Below are positions 1 through 8,439 of a stretch of 46,660 bases of DNA, in pieces. Every line of letters begins with the position of its first letter. The stretch's first letter is position 1. The position numbers were made by a program, and so were the translations under genes. The stretch is taken from positions 1 to 46,660 of the forward strand of contig CAIRTR010000190.1 of the NCBI GenBank assembly GCA_903881565.1, given 5' to 3'. Source of the DNA: Oligoflexia bacterium (GTDB taxonomy: Bacteria > Bdellovibrionota > UBA1018). The notes beneath the pieces were generated by a model. It was not told the origin of the DNA and searched no databases. It saw only the letters and a list, made by a program, of their open reading frames with translations.

Positions 1-1193
1 TGGTCAGCAGAACTCCATGAAGGAGTGGCATCATCGCCGCTATATTTTTTCACTCGGATTTGATATTCGCCTGCAAACACTTCAGACCAGGCTACATAGA
101 GTTCCGAGTTAAATACAATGACAGCGGGAGTAGCGGTTTGATTCGTAGGAACATAATTAAGTCCCCCTCCATCGACCGAGGTCCATGTACTATCTGAACC
201 ATTATTAACAGACACTTGGATATGGTCAGTTAGAAACTCATCAGTATGCATCCACACCGCATATATCTTCGAATTTAGGGTGGCGAGTTTAGGTAACCCT
301 CCAGTACCCAACCCTGACGGCCCATTTCCGTCGACATTAGTCCAAGTCGAAACAAACGTCGATCCATCGACCGTCGCAGGGGTCGTGGAATAATTTCTGA
401 CTGCATCGTAGGTGTACAGCGAATAGAAGTAGACCGTATTGCTCGCAAGACTGGCGTCGGCTAACGACTGAGAACTGCCTGAATAGGCGATTGTATGATC
501 CCCTTCGACATCACCCGTTGAATAACTCACCCCCGGCGTTGGCACCCAAATCACCGCGCTTGAGGGCCTTCGAACAACCAAATATCCTACCGCATCGCTA
601 GTAGAAGCCCAACTCACCGTCTGCGTTTTGATTCCGCCCAGAGTTGCAAGCCCACTTGGATTTGCGGGAGGAACCGCATCGATCACAATTGTGGCACTCG
701 CAAGAGAGGCAGCAGAATTCGCTGCTGGTAGCGCAAGGGTCGCCTCCGTTCCACCGGCAGTTACAATCGCTCCACCATTGAGCACGAGCCCAGGGGCGGC
801 AAGTAGATCCAACGGAGCAGCTAAATCTCCTGCTGCAACGGTGTAGCTAAAATGAAGCGTGTCGCTTGCAGATCCACTTGCATACGCAGCGTTCGAAAAA
901 GGCGAAGCCGCATTGAGGGCGAGTGTAGGCGTACCGCTCACAACCACAACGGCTGAAAACAAAACACTGACATCTATTGAAGCACCCACGGTATAGGTTC
1001 CGGGATTTGTAATTGAGGAAAGTGATAGAATTACAGGAGCGGATTCAGCAGCACTTGCTGAAGTCTCAGCCGCCGGCGTCCGATTGGGTTTCACGGTGCA
1101 AGCTGACATGCCTGTCGCTGCAACGGCGATCAACGCAATCAAAGCTTGCCAATTCAAACGAAGAATAAAACAACTCTGAAACCCCTTGACCAT
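1..1193 (-). CDS. Large repeat lipoprotein, 3' end beyond the window
   Basis: This open frame is not in the ORF track because it has no stop inside the window. Reading the minus strand from ATG at 1193 gives 397 sense codons to the edge. The N-terminus is a hydrophobic signal ending ATGMSAC, a plausible though non-canonical lipobox, so the protein is probably lipidated and held in the envelope. After about 130 residues of Ala/Ser/Thr-rich beta-type sequence there is a fibronectin-III-like stretch (NPSGLATLGG, then YFYSLYTYDA). Two copies of a sialidase-like repeat follow, each with the pattern WT-VDG-G-N and LY-AW. Known families with this layout are long, repetitive surface proteins, so much of the gene probably lies to the left. 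No good ribosome binding site is seen at the start. The function is unknown; adhesion or prey/surface contact is only a guess. Confidence 0.75.
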   Translation of the reverse strand, partial: MVKGFQSCFILRLNWQALIALIAVAATGMSACTVKPNRTPAAETSASAAESAPVILSLSSITNPGTYTVGASIDVSVLFSAVVVVSGTPTLALNAASPFSNAAYASGSASDTLHFSYTVAAGDLAAPLDLLAAPGLVLNGGAIVTAGGTEATLALPAANSAASLASATIVIDAVPPANPSGLATLGGIKTQTVSWASTSDAVGYLVVRRPSSAVIWVPTPGVSYSTGDVEGDHTIAYSGSSQSLADASLASNTVYFYSLYTYDAVRNYSTTPATVDGSTFVSTWTNVDGNGPSGLGTGGLPKLATLNSKIYAVWMHTDEFLTDHIQVSVNNGSDSTWTSVDGGGLNYVPTNQTATPAVIVFNSELYVAWSEVFAGEYQIRVKKYSGDDATPSWSSAD

Positions 1194-1400
1194 TACTCAA
1201 AGTATAACACAACAATCCCTTATACTTAACCATAACTATAAATAATTGTTAACACAAAATATCCCCCAACATCAGGCACTTATGACGCCCCACGTGACGA
1301 CACCCGACTTTTGACGAACTTTTCCCATTTTCCACTAGGCCCAAATCCCATCCCTGCGATATCCCTGAAACCAGACAACTTAATAAGGGAAACATTGCCG

Positions 1401-3761
1401 ATGTCAAAAATGAGATGCGTATTGGGGTTGCTCTTCGTCCTCAGCTTTTCCAGCTGCAAACAAACCGTATTCGTCGACGCTGACCACGACGGCTTATCAG
1501 ACGACTGGGAAACCTCCCCCGAAGGACAAGCTCTTGGCGCGAAAGTCGGTCGCAAGGACGTGTTCTTCCATTTCGACTGGTACTACTGCACCACGGGCAA
1601 TAACTTTGATCCCAAGAACGTGCTTGAAAATGACTTCAACACAAACAACATCCCCAGATTTGGGCGAGATGAAGCGAAATTCGTAATCGGATTGTATCGC
1701 GACCGGCTCGACGAGTCCTGGTGCGCCCATATTGATAACGGTGAAACGATCTGGGACTGCGATGATTTATCCGCAGATGAAACAACCCTCACCTTTAACG
1801 AATCAAGAAAAACATTAGCCAAAGCGCGATCCGTCGGACCCATTCCAACCGCGGCAAACTCTGCAACTTTGACCCTCAACGAACTAGAGCTTTTTCATTT
1901 CTACTTTCCTCCTGAGCGCGCCCAGAAGTTTCACTACGCCATCATTGGTTGCTACGGCGGCGGACAAGCAAGCTATAACGACGTCGTCGTTCAAGTCGGC
2001 AACAACGGCAAAGCCCTGGCCCACGAATTCGGCCATAAATTCGGCCTAGGTCATGGCGGCGGAGATCGCGTCAATCACAAGCCTAATTACCCTTCTATCA
2101 TGAACTATTCCGTTTCCTACTCCGTGGATGGCTATAGCCGCTCCAAATACCCGACGCTTAACGAATTTGACGTGTGTGAAGAAAAGGGATTGGGCATTGC
2201 CCTTTCTGGCGAAAAAATCACGGTAGATGATTGGGCCATCGGAAAAAGTTTCGAAATTCCAAAGGAACTTTTCTACCTCGTCCAAGGAGGCCTCGCCCCT
2301 CGTTCGATTGGAACCAATGGCGAAATCGATTGGAACGGGGACGGAGTAATTTCCCCCTGCAATTCGGACCCAAACTCCACCACTCCGACCATTCACGAAA
2401 CGAATCTCGAATTCGATTTCGGGGATTTTCCCATGGTTCGAGACAGCGTGATCAAGACGAACCCGTTTATCACACCGCAACTCATTGAAGCCCAAAATCT
2501 CCTCGCGATGGTTTACGTCGCAAAAGATACCGGCGATTTGAGTTTTGTTTACGGACCCAACGAAGCCCAAGTCGCGGCAATTCGGACGAAACTGGCGGAT
2601 GGCGAAGCCGCTCTCGAAGGCGTTTCCGTATTTAACGGAAAAAGCTTCAAACTCGATTACGGACAGGCCAACTACGGCAAAGTTTCCTCGGGCCTAAGCA
2701 TTGCCAAAAGTTCTCTCAGTGACTTTGTCGGCGTGTTCGTTACCGACCTGGGCTATTTGCTCGAAATCGAATTCACTGTTGGCACAGACGCCATGAAAGC
2801 TGCCTCGGTCAAAGTATTGCGCGCGCCCAGTGCCTCAACGCCAGAGATCTGTGATCCCGTGGTTACCTATGAACCGACCTTGAATCTCCAAGCCCTTGTT
2901 GGACGAATTTGCAGCAGTGGTGAACTCGTCGCGATCGACTCGGATACGGGTTCGACAAAATCGTTAGGCGAAAAAGCCGACTACCGAGTCGCCACGGGCT
3001 TCGACCTTAAGGGCGACTTCTACATCTTCGGCTCCAAACATCCGTCTGCGCAAAGTCCTCATCCTTTTTGCGGACCGAGTGTGAGTGCCTTGTTTTCACA
3101 TCGCTACAACTCGAAGCTCGCGAGCATTGAGAATATTCAGTGGGTCGGAAAAGATCTAGGCACCTGCCCCTACACGCTAGGCGAGATGGGCGCGGTTTTT
3201 GACCCATCCCCTTTGCGCTCACTTGCAGGACGATTCTACGTGTTTCTTCGCGGCGGGAGCGAGGGCATGAAGCGCGACATGTGGACTTACCATTTTGACA
3301 TCGCCGCCCAAGGCAAAGAAAAAATGGCGACAAAAATCGCCCACGTTAACGGCCCTCTTTTTGCCTGGGATCCCCCCGTGGATCAACACGGGGCAGGACG
3401 AGTTGCCACCGGAATTTATTTCAAAGGTCGCACCGTCATGATCGCGCCGACAGATTCTGAAAAAAATGCCGTGCTGAAAACCAAGCATGGGGCCGTACTT
3501 TTCAGCCCCTCTGCTGATGCCGTGAATCGGACGAAAATCGAAGGCAACAACGACATGATTTCGCTGCTTGCGCGGCTCCCGGTTTCCATCCGCGAAATGC
3601 CACTCGTGGACCCGACGATTCGCCAACGAACTCCCGGCGATCGTGATGGCGACGGCACCCTCGATACGCTCGACAACTGCCCCGATCATTACAACAGGCC
3701 TACACAAAAGAATGCGACGGGCAAGTTCATCGGGGACCAAGACGGCCTGCTCTGCAAGTAA
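1401..3761 (+). CDS. Metzincin-type zinc metalloprotease lipoprotein with TSP3-like calcium repeats
   Basis: The track start at 1311 adds a non-signal extension. I prefer ATG 1401 because it begins a compact lipoprotein signal (cleavage before Cys in FSSC) and has AAGGGA upstream, giving 786 residues. The catalytic motif HEFGHKFGLGH at about residues 208-218 matches the metzincin consensus HExxHxxGxxH, with three zinc-binding His and the catalytic Glu. SIMNYS, about 20 residues on, fits the Met-turn. Acidic motifs at both ends (DADHDGLSDDW near the lipid anchor, DRDGDGTLDTLDNCPD near the C-terminus) are typical of calcium-binding thrombospondin type 3 repeats. It is predicted to be an envelope-anchored or surface protease; the substrate is unknown. 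The gene lies divergent from the left-edge lipoprotein, with AT-rich DNA between, and 19 bp before a radical SAM gene. Confidence 0.85.
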   Translation: MSKMRCVLGLLFVLSFSSCKQTVFVDADHDGLSDDWETSPEGQALGAKVGRKDVFFHFDWYYCTTGNNFDPKNVLENDFNTNNIPRFGRDEAKFVIGLYRDRLDESWCAHIDNGETIWDCDDLSADETTLTFNESRKTLAKARSVGPIPTAANSATLTLNELELFHFYFPPERAQKFHYAIIGCYGGGQASYNDVVVQVGNNGKALAHEFGHKFGLGHGGGDRVNHKPNYPSIMNYSVSYSVDGYSRSKYPTLNEFDVCEEKGLGIALSGEKITVDDWAIGKSFEIPKELFYLVQGGLAPRSIGTNGEIDWNGDGVISPCNSDPNSTTPTIHETNLEFDFGDFPMVRDSVIKTNPFITPQLIEAQNLLAMVYVAKDTGDLSFVYGPNEAQVAAIRTKLADGEAALEGVSVFNGKSFKLDYGQANYGKVSSGLSIAKSSLSDFVGVFVTDLGYLLEIEFTVGTDAMKAASVKVLRAPSASTPEICDPVVTYEPTLNLQALVGRICSSGELVAIDSDTGSTKSLGEKADYRVATGFDLKGDFYIFGSKHPSAQSPHPFCGPSVSALFSHRYNSKLASIENIQWVGKDLGTCPYTLGEMGAVFDPSPLRSLAGRFYVFLRGGSEGMKRDMWTYHFDIAAQGKEKMATKIAHVNGPLFAWDPPVDQHGAGRVATGIYFKGRTVMIAPTDSEKNAVLKTKHGAVLFSPSADAVNRTKIEGNNDMISLLARLPVSIREMPLVDPTIRQRTPGDRDGDGTLDTLDNCPDHYNRPTQKNATGKFIGDQDGLLCK

Positions 3762-3780
3762 TGCCGGCAACCCAAATTAG

Positions 3781-4662
3781 ATGAAGAAGAAGCTTCGATT
3801 CACAAAAGTCCATATTGAGATCAGCAACATCTGCAATCTCAAGTGCAGCTTTTGTCCCGAGGTCACACGCCCCAAAGGTCACATCACCGTGGATCTTTTT
3901 CGACGCATCATCGAACAACTTCCCCCGTTAACGGAGATGGTCTGTTTCCACCTGATGGGAGAGCCACTGGTGCACCCCAAGCTCTCCGAGCTCGTCGAGA
4001 TCTGCCATGCACACCAGGTGAAGATTTTTTTTGTCACCAACGGAATTTTATTACGCGAGCCACAAACAGCCCTTCTTTTGCACCCCGCCTTTCGGCAGGT
4101 CAACTTTTCGCTGCATAGCTTTTTAGATAATTTCGCTGGAGCGGATCCCTCTGCGTACTTGAACCGCATCTTCACCTTTACGGAGCGCGCCTTTGAAGAG
4201 CGGCCCGACCTCTACATCAATTATCGACTTTGGAACCTGGAGAGCCTTCGCGGGCATCGCGCTGAAAACCTAGATTTTCTCGCACGAATCAGTGATCGCT
4301 TTGGAGTCGTGATGGACCCTAAGGTTGATTTGACCCAGCAAAAAAGCCGGAACATCAGGGCTCGTCTTTACCTCAACTCGGATGAACAGTTCATCTGGCC
4401 AAGCTTGGATCTCCCCAATCTCGGCGAAACAGGGACGTGTTTCGGGCTCTCCAATCACTTCGGAATTCTGATTGATGGCACGGTCGTTCCTTGCTGCCTG
4501 GATAAAGACGCGTGCATCACTCTAGGCAACGCGCAAGAGCAACCGCTACTGGAAATCGTAAACACTCCGCGCGCGCGGACCATGCTTCGAGGTTTTCAGA
4601 ACAGAAAACTCGTCGAAGACCTGTGCCGCCGCTGCCAATACATCGAACGTTTTGAGAAGTAG
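3781..4662 (+). CDS. Radical SAM/SPASM-domain protein
   Basis: Residues 18-25 are CNLKCSFC, the CxxxCxxC motif that binds the [4Fe-4S] cluster cleaving S-adenosylmethionine. GEPLVHP near residue 61 matches the GE-type SAM-binding motif. The C-terminal third has a Cys-rich pattern (GTCFG, VVPCCLD, LCRRCQ) like SPASM domains, which bind auxiliary iron-sulphur clusters and often act on peptides or proteins. At 293 residues it is short for the class. There is no signal peptide, so it is cytoplasmic. It lies 19 bp downstream of the metalloprotease, with a poor ribosome binding site, and may be cotranscribed with it. No precursor peptide is recognisable nearby, so its substrate cannot be named. Its stop is only two bases from the stop of the convergent gene. 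Confidence 0.85.
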   Translation: MKKKLRFTKVHIEISNICNLKCSFCPEVTRPKGHITVDLFRRIIEQLPPLTEMVCFHLMGEPLVHPKLSELVEICHAHQVKIFFVTNGILLREPQTALLLHPAFRQVNFSLHSFLDNFAGADPSAYLNRIFTFTERAFEERPDLYINYRLWNLESLRGHRAENLDFLARISDRFGVVMDPKVDLTQQKSRNIRARLYLNSDEQFIWPSLDLPNLGETGTCFGLSNHFGILIDGTVVPCCLDKDACITLGNAQEQPLLEIVNTPRARTMLRGFQNRKLVEDLCRRCQYIERFEK

Positions 4663-4664
4663 GC

Positions 4665-5435
4665 TTAGAGAAAATAGAACATGAAGTTCAGGCGACCATA
4701 GGGAAAATCAATGGGTGTGGTGTCATACATTGTTCCACCGATCCCCTGAGTGGTATGCGCACCCAAGACATTGAGTCCGCCTTCAAGGCCCAGTCCAAAC
4801 CAACGTGCGGGTTTCCACTCAACGCCGACTCCGGCGTGAGACATGGAGCCGGTAGCTGCAGCAAGGACCGCGAAAATCACGCCCGTTCCACCACCCAAAG
4901 TTACATAAGGACGAAGTACGTGGTGTCCCATCTCAAAGCTCCAGCCCAAAATTGCACTCGCGGTCATTTCGCTTAAGAAAATAACGGTTCCGATATCGAG
5001 ATCAACGCCCACCACCAGGCCAGGGCCGACGGTTGCGATGAGGCGCGCTTTGCCGCCAGTCGTAAGACCCACGTTCAAGCCAAGACCAATATCCAACATA
5101 TCACGAACGGAGCGAGTTCCATCCTGCGCTTGGGCGACATTCGCCGCTTCTGCCTGCGCAACTTCTTCGGGAACCACGTCGCCGACAACGGGCTCTGCGC
5201 CGTTAGGACCTTCTTTTGCGACAACTTCGTAACCCTCATTAATCATTTGCGCGAGACGTTCTGTATCACTGGTACGCACAAAGGCTGCGCCCTTTGCAGA
5301 ATCGGTGTGCTTCAAAACAAAAACTTTATCAGAGGGGCCCACTTCAATCATGGTTTCATCGCCCGAGGCAAAAGCCGAAAAAGCGAAAACGGTGGAACTC
5401 AATGCCAACAACGAGAAGAGCGCGTTTTGTTTCAT
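4665..5435 (-). CDS. Exported hypothetical protein, probable outer-membrane barrel
   Basis: The 256-residue product begins with a clear signal peptide (MKQNALFSLL to AFA). A roughly 100-residue polar region follows, with VAKEGPNGAEP and an Ala/Gln-rich linker. The C-terminal half is glycine-rich with alternating hydrophobic strands such as GLGLNVGLTTGG and YGRLNFMFYFL. The aromatic-rich end suggests a small beta-barrel recognised by the Bam machinery, although one central segment (VIFAVLAAATGS) is also helix-like. I do not recognise a family. The gene is convergent with the radical SAM gene and divergent from the next barrel gene, with about 118 bp of shared upstream DNA. Confidence 0.7.
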   Translation of the reverse strand: MKQNALFSLLALSSTVFAFSAFASGDETMIEVGPSDKVFVLKHTDSAKGAAFVRTSDTERLAQMINEGYEVVAKEGPNGAEPVVGDVVPEEVAQAEAANVAQAQDGTRSVRDMLDIGLGLNVGLTTGGKARLIATVGPGLVVGVDLDIGTVIFLSEMTASAILGWSFEMGHHVLRPYVTLGGGTGVIFAVLAAATGSMSHAGVGVEWKPARWFGLGLEGGLNVLGAHTTQGIGGTMYDTTPIDFPYGRLNFMFYFL

Positions 5436-5553
5436 GGCGGGCTTTTAACGGGGTTTATCGTGAAATTCAAGCCTTTTTACTCAGTGCGGCGACACGATGC
5501 ACTATCTCACACAAAAACTTGCCGGCAAACCTTTAGAATGCATAATCAAATAC

Positions 5554-6315
5554 ATGAACCCACTGCTTCTCGTCACCTTAGCCACCACTCTTTGCATTGC
5601 CCCCCCCGCACTCGCTCTCGAGCGTGCTCTCTCCATCGGAAGTGGAATCTCCACTCCCGCCGACACGACGGCTCTCGAAGAAAACGTCGCCGGTCTTGCG
5701 CAAGTTTTCCGGCCGCAGATTGTGGGAACCTTCACATCCGAGAGTGATCACCTGAACCCCTTTGGTGCAGGAGCTTTTGTTTTTTTTGGAAATGGTATGA
5801 CCGGCGCCGCCTTGGGCCTTCGCCACAATAATGAAACGGCCAATCCCACATTTTTCGATGCGGGCGCGGCCACCACGATTCCACAAATCAACTTTGCATT
5901 GGGATTTAAAGTCTCCAATGAAATCTCTGCAGGCGGTTGGGGCATGAATCTCGGAGGCCTCTACAATCCCTATGGCACCGTGCGAGTCGGCGCCACTGCC
6001 TATGAAGTCTTCGATGGTGTGCACGCGCTGGGATTAGGAATCTCGGCCGATGCCGGTTCCGCCGCCACTTTTTCACTCGACGCGACGTCAACGCCTCGAC
6101 TTAAGGGCTTCATTGTAAAGCCTGGTTTTGGGGTTCGAATCGAAGAATTTAGTTTGGCTGGTGGTTATGGCATCGCGCTTGAGAAGACGGGAGCCTATCA
6201 AATTCGCGAGGGATTCTCTCTGGGCTTAGGAATCAAATTCGACTCGCGCTTTGCGCTCGAGGGCTATTATAACCAGCTGGCGAAGACGTATGTGGGGTTA
6301 GTGGTTTCGATATAG
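5554..6315 (+). CDS. Exported beta-barrel-like outer-membrane protein
   Basis: I choose ATG 5554 over the track start at 5497 because it opens a clean signal peptide (MNPLLLVTLATTLCIA, cleaved after ALA), giving 253 residues. The rest is made of alternating amphipathic strands rich in Gly and aromatics, with a terminal strand ending VGLVVSI. This fits a small outer-membrane barrel of the FadL/OmpW-like type, but no specific family is recognised. A run of eight C residues sits in the signal peptide codons (IAPPALA) and is currently in frame. A length change there would switch off translation. Confidence 0.7.
   Translation: MNPLLLVTLATTLCIAPPALALERALSIGSGISTPADTTALEENVAGLAQVFRPQIVGTFTSESDHLNPFGAGAFVFFGNGMTGAALGLRHNNETANPTFFDAGAATTIPQINFALGFKVSNEISAGGWGMNLGGLYNPYGTVRVGATAYEVFDGVHALGLGISADAGSAATFSLDATSTPRLKGFIVKPGFGVRIEEFSLAGGYGIALEKTGAYQIREGFSLGLGIKFDSRFALEGYYNQLAKTYVGLVVSI
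5600..5607 (+). repeat. C8 homopolymer inside a signal-peptide coding region
   Basis: Eight consecutive C bases encode part of GCC CCC CCC in the signal peptide of the barrel protein starting at 5554. The tract is in frame as sequenced. It is the longest G/C run I saw; runs of seven occur elsewhere in coding DNA here, so its length is only mildly unusual. Confidence 0.9.
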
Positions 6316-6398
6316 CTGCGACTTCGCAACACCCCTCCTTTGGTCTAATAAAGATAAGCAAGATCAACTAGCTACGTACTACACAACTAAGTTGTGGA

Positions 6399-6711
6399 AT
6401 GAGATTTAGCCGAATTCTCGACATAAATGCAACGCTTAACAGAAAAAGCACCTTCCTTCTTGGCGCGCGATCTACCGGAAAGACCACTCTGCATAGGGAA
6501 ACCGTTAAGCCAATTCGAAGTTGATTTTATTCTGGGCCGGAAACTTGCGATTGAAGTCAAGACCACCGAACACGTAAATGATCGCATGCTCAAGGGACTT
6601 CGCGCCCTTAAAGAGGAACAACTCATTGAACACTATGTGGTCGTCTCGATGGACCCCACTCCTCGAACAATCGACGGAACCGAATGGCGTCAAAACAAAC
6701 GAATAACTTAG
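6399..6711 (+). pseudogene. Remnant of an AAA/DUF4143 ATPase with internal deletion
   Basis: Two pieces of one family survive in different frames. From ATG 6399 the first frame reads MRFSRILDIN and then LLGARSTGKTTL, a Walker A loop. It stops at a TGA just after IRS. The track ORF at 6427 continues in the next frame with FEVDFILGRKLAIEVKTTE, which matches the PD-(D/E)xK-like C-terminus of DUF4143 proteins. Intact members have about 370-470 residues, so roughly 300 residues between Walker A and the C-terminal domain are missing. The extreme C-terminus also looks altered (GTEWRQNKRIT). The intact relative at 16154-17569 shows what the whole gene should look like. It is a dead gene unless the short ORF is expressed. 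Confidence 0.75.
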
Positions 6712-7567
6712 AATGAGCAAGGACTCGTCAGACAACGATAGGAACATAAACCGGGAAGATAGGCTTCGGGAGGTTGCAGGGCATAATTCGTTTCAGAATT
6801 TTGGCTCCAGATCAATGCATCCGCCATATCGACAAGTCCAACTGAACTTCGAAACCGTGATTTCATACGAGACAAAAGAGACGAGGGGTCAAACACCTCT
6901 GAACCGATTTCGGGGAAAAACCCTGCAAAAGAACTTAGTGAGGTTGCAAAATCATTTCCGACTCTCTCTCGCTCCCTGGCAGCAAATCGAGTCGTACCAT
7001 TAGGCGCGTATCCGGTTACGGGGTCTTTTTCATCAAATATTACGACCTGTGAATCGTGCCGAACCTCGGGATGTGCTCCGATAAAAAGTTGAAACCAATT
7101 GAGGGGATGCCACGAAGTTTCCCAGGTATCCCTGCCTTTTAGCCCAGCCTGGCAACTTCTTTATCCTTTTGGAGAGAGAAGAATTGATCCGTAAATGCAA
7201 TCCCGTCGTCTTCAATCCAGGCATTGTTCGCAAAGGGGACAAATTTTCCAATTTGATCGTCGAAGATTGCGCCTCTGGCGTAACGATAAAGTTTGGTCTT
7301 CCCATTTTTTACAATTTTGTTCACGAAATTGGGCAGTCTTTTGGAAAAGGCTTGAAGATAGCTTTGAACTAAATCTTCTTCTTGCGGCGACCACGCATGA
7401 GGAGCAAGAACAAGGCATTCTTCTTGTCTCATTTGGTCGGTAAACGCACAAGGCGCAGAGCTTTGAAATTGGAATGAGTCCAAGGCGTAGGAGGGGGTGC
7501 CTGCAATTATAGCGGCCAGTACCCATACGATTTGAATGGTCCTGATCTTGAATTTTGAAACACTCAT
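6708..7567 (-). pseudogene. Secreted protein of unknown family, one-base frameshift
   Basis: ATG 7567 begins MSVSKFKIRTIQIVWVLAA with a good signal peptide ending SYA. The frame runs to a stop at 7139 (KDKEVARLG). Shifting one base there opens a second frame that continues without interruption to the TAA at 6708-6710, passing through DTWETSWHPLNWFQLF, VVIFDEKDPVTGYAPNG and VFDPSSLLSRMKS. Inserting one C would read VAQAGLKGRDTW and give a protein of about 285 residues. The lesion is near 7140-7155. I do not recognise the family. A sequencing error is an alternative to real decay, but the two flanking genes are also broken. Confidence 0.65.
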
Positions 7568-7612
7568 AGGGAGGCAGGATGTATTAGTGACGACAATGGA
7601 TGGCGCAATAGC

Positions 7613-7665
7613 GTAGCTACAGTTATTTAATATTACGTAATTAATACAGTTGAATATGTAGCTAC
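7613..7665. promoter_or_regulatory. Cluster of palindromes upstream of the toxin-antitoxin locus
   Basis: GTAGCTAC occurs twice, at 7613-7620 and 7658-7665 (the second extended to TGTAGCTACA), 45 bp apart. ATTACGTAAT, another perfect palindrome, lies between at about 7632-7641 in AT-rich DNA. The arrangement is upstream of the BrnT/antitoxin pair and of the divergent secreted-protein pseudogene. Type II antitoxins usually autoregulate through such repeats, so this is a candidate operator; the assignment is inference. Confidence 0.45.
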
Positions 7666-7690
7666 ATTCTGTTAGAGTCTCTTACAGACT

Positions 7691-7988
7691 ATGGTGCAGC
7701 CATTCTAAATTTAAATGGCTTGAATTCGAGTGGGACGAACACAATCTTGAGGAGCTTGCTGCCCACCGTCTGCAATTTTGGGAAGCCGAAGAGTGCTTCT
7801 ACAATGCTCACCGTGTTTTTAAGAACAAACGTAAGGCCAAGCGAAGTTATGAAACCTTTAAGCTACTTGGCAAGTCTGAAGGCGGACGTCCAATTTTGCT
7901 TATCTTCTACGTAAAAGGAAAACGCTCGATTGGAATAAAGGGCGCGACTACAGCGCTGATACGAGTCATTACTGGATGGGAGAATTAG
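7691..7988 (+). pseudogene. brnT: BrnT-like toxin with frameshifted start
   Basis: The frame ending at TAG 7986-7988 encodes KFKWLEFEWDEHNLEE, GRPILLIFYV and RSIGIKGATTALIRV. This matches the BrnT toxin fold (FEWDE-N at the start, central G-R-I strand, conserved Arg near the end), a RelE-like ribonuclease. It is absent from the ORF track because no ATG, GTG or TTG exists in this frame after the stop at 7659. ATG 7691 reads MVQPF and then hits TAA. Removing one T near 7704-7706 would join MVQPF directly to KFKWLEFEW. The toxin is therefore probably silenced by one extra base, or the assembly is wrong there. The antitoxin follows two bases after the stop. Confidence 0.65.
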
Positions 7989-7990
7989 TT

Positions 7991-8251
7991 ATGAAGCAAC
8001 CCTCAAAACAAGAACTCGCTCTATTGAAAACCGAAGCTAAGCAGGACAAAGCCTGGGAAGAGGTTGAGCGTTTCAAAGTTACCAAACCAACTTCGATTCG
8101 CCTTTCTCCTCAACTCATTCGGGACTTGGAAAAGATCGCGATTCTTCGTGGGGAAAAAAGTTATCAGGCGTTGCTAAAGCGATGGGTCACGGAGCGGGTC
8201 CAATATGAAATGGAACTGATCGATCTTGCCAAGTCGAAGAGGGCGATCTGA
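7991..8251 (+). CDS. brnA: Ribbon-helix-helix antitoxin (BrnA/CopG type)
   Basis: I use ATG 7991 (MKQPSKQELALLK), with GGGAGAA upstream, rather than 7976; the product has 86 residues. After a charged N-terminal arm, TSIRLSPQLIRDLEKIA fits a ribbon-helix-helix strand and first helix, and YQALLKRWVTERVQYE the second. Such proteins bind the cognate toxin and the operon operator. It lies immediately after the BrnT-like frame, as in type II pairs with the toxin first. It is intact although the toxin start is broken, consistent with loss of the dangerous partner first. The exact subfamily (BrnA versus another CopG antitoxin) is uncertain. Confidence 0.75.
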   Translation: MKQPSKQELALLKTEAKQDKAWEEVERFKVTKPTSIRLSPQLIRDLEKIAILRGEKSYQALLKRWVTERVQYEMELIDLAKSKRAI

Positions 8252-8439
8252 TCCGCTCATCAAGGGAATATTTAAAACTCACAACAGATCCGATATTACA
8301 GCGCTTTTCTGTGCCCCATCCACCCTTGGTGCGAGCGCCCAGCGGAGAATTCCGCCAGCCTTACCTCCCGAATCCCAATTCCGAACAAACCCGAAAATTA
8401 ACGAATGGAATTGAACCGCTCTTTCCAAAGATGCGCGAC

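Noticed and set aside
6713-7003. 96-residue plus-strand ORF
   Set aside because: It is antisense to the second half of the frameshifted secreted protein, which has the better coding character.
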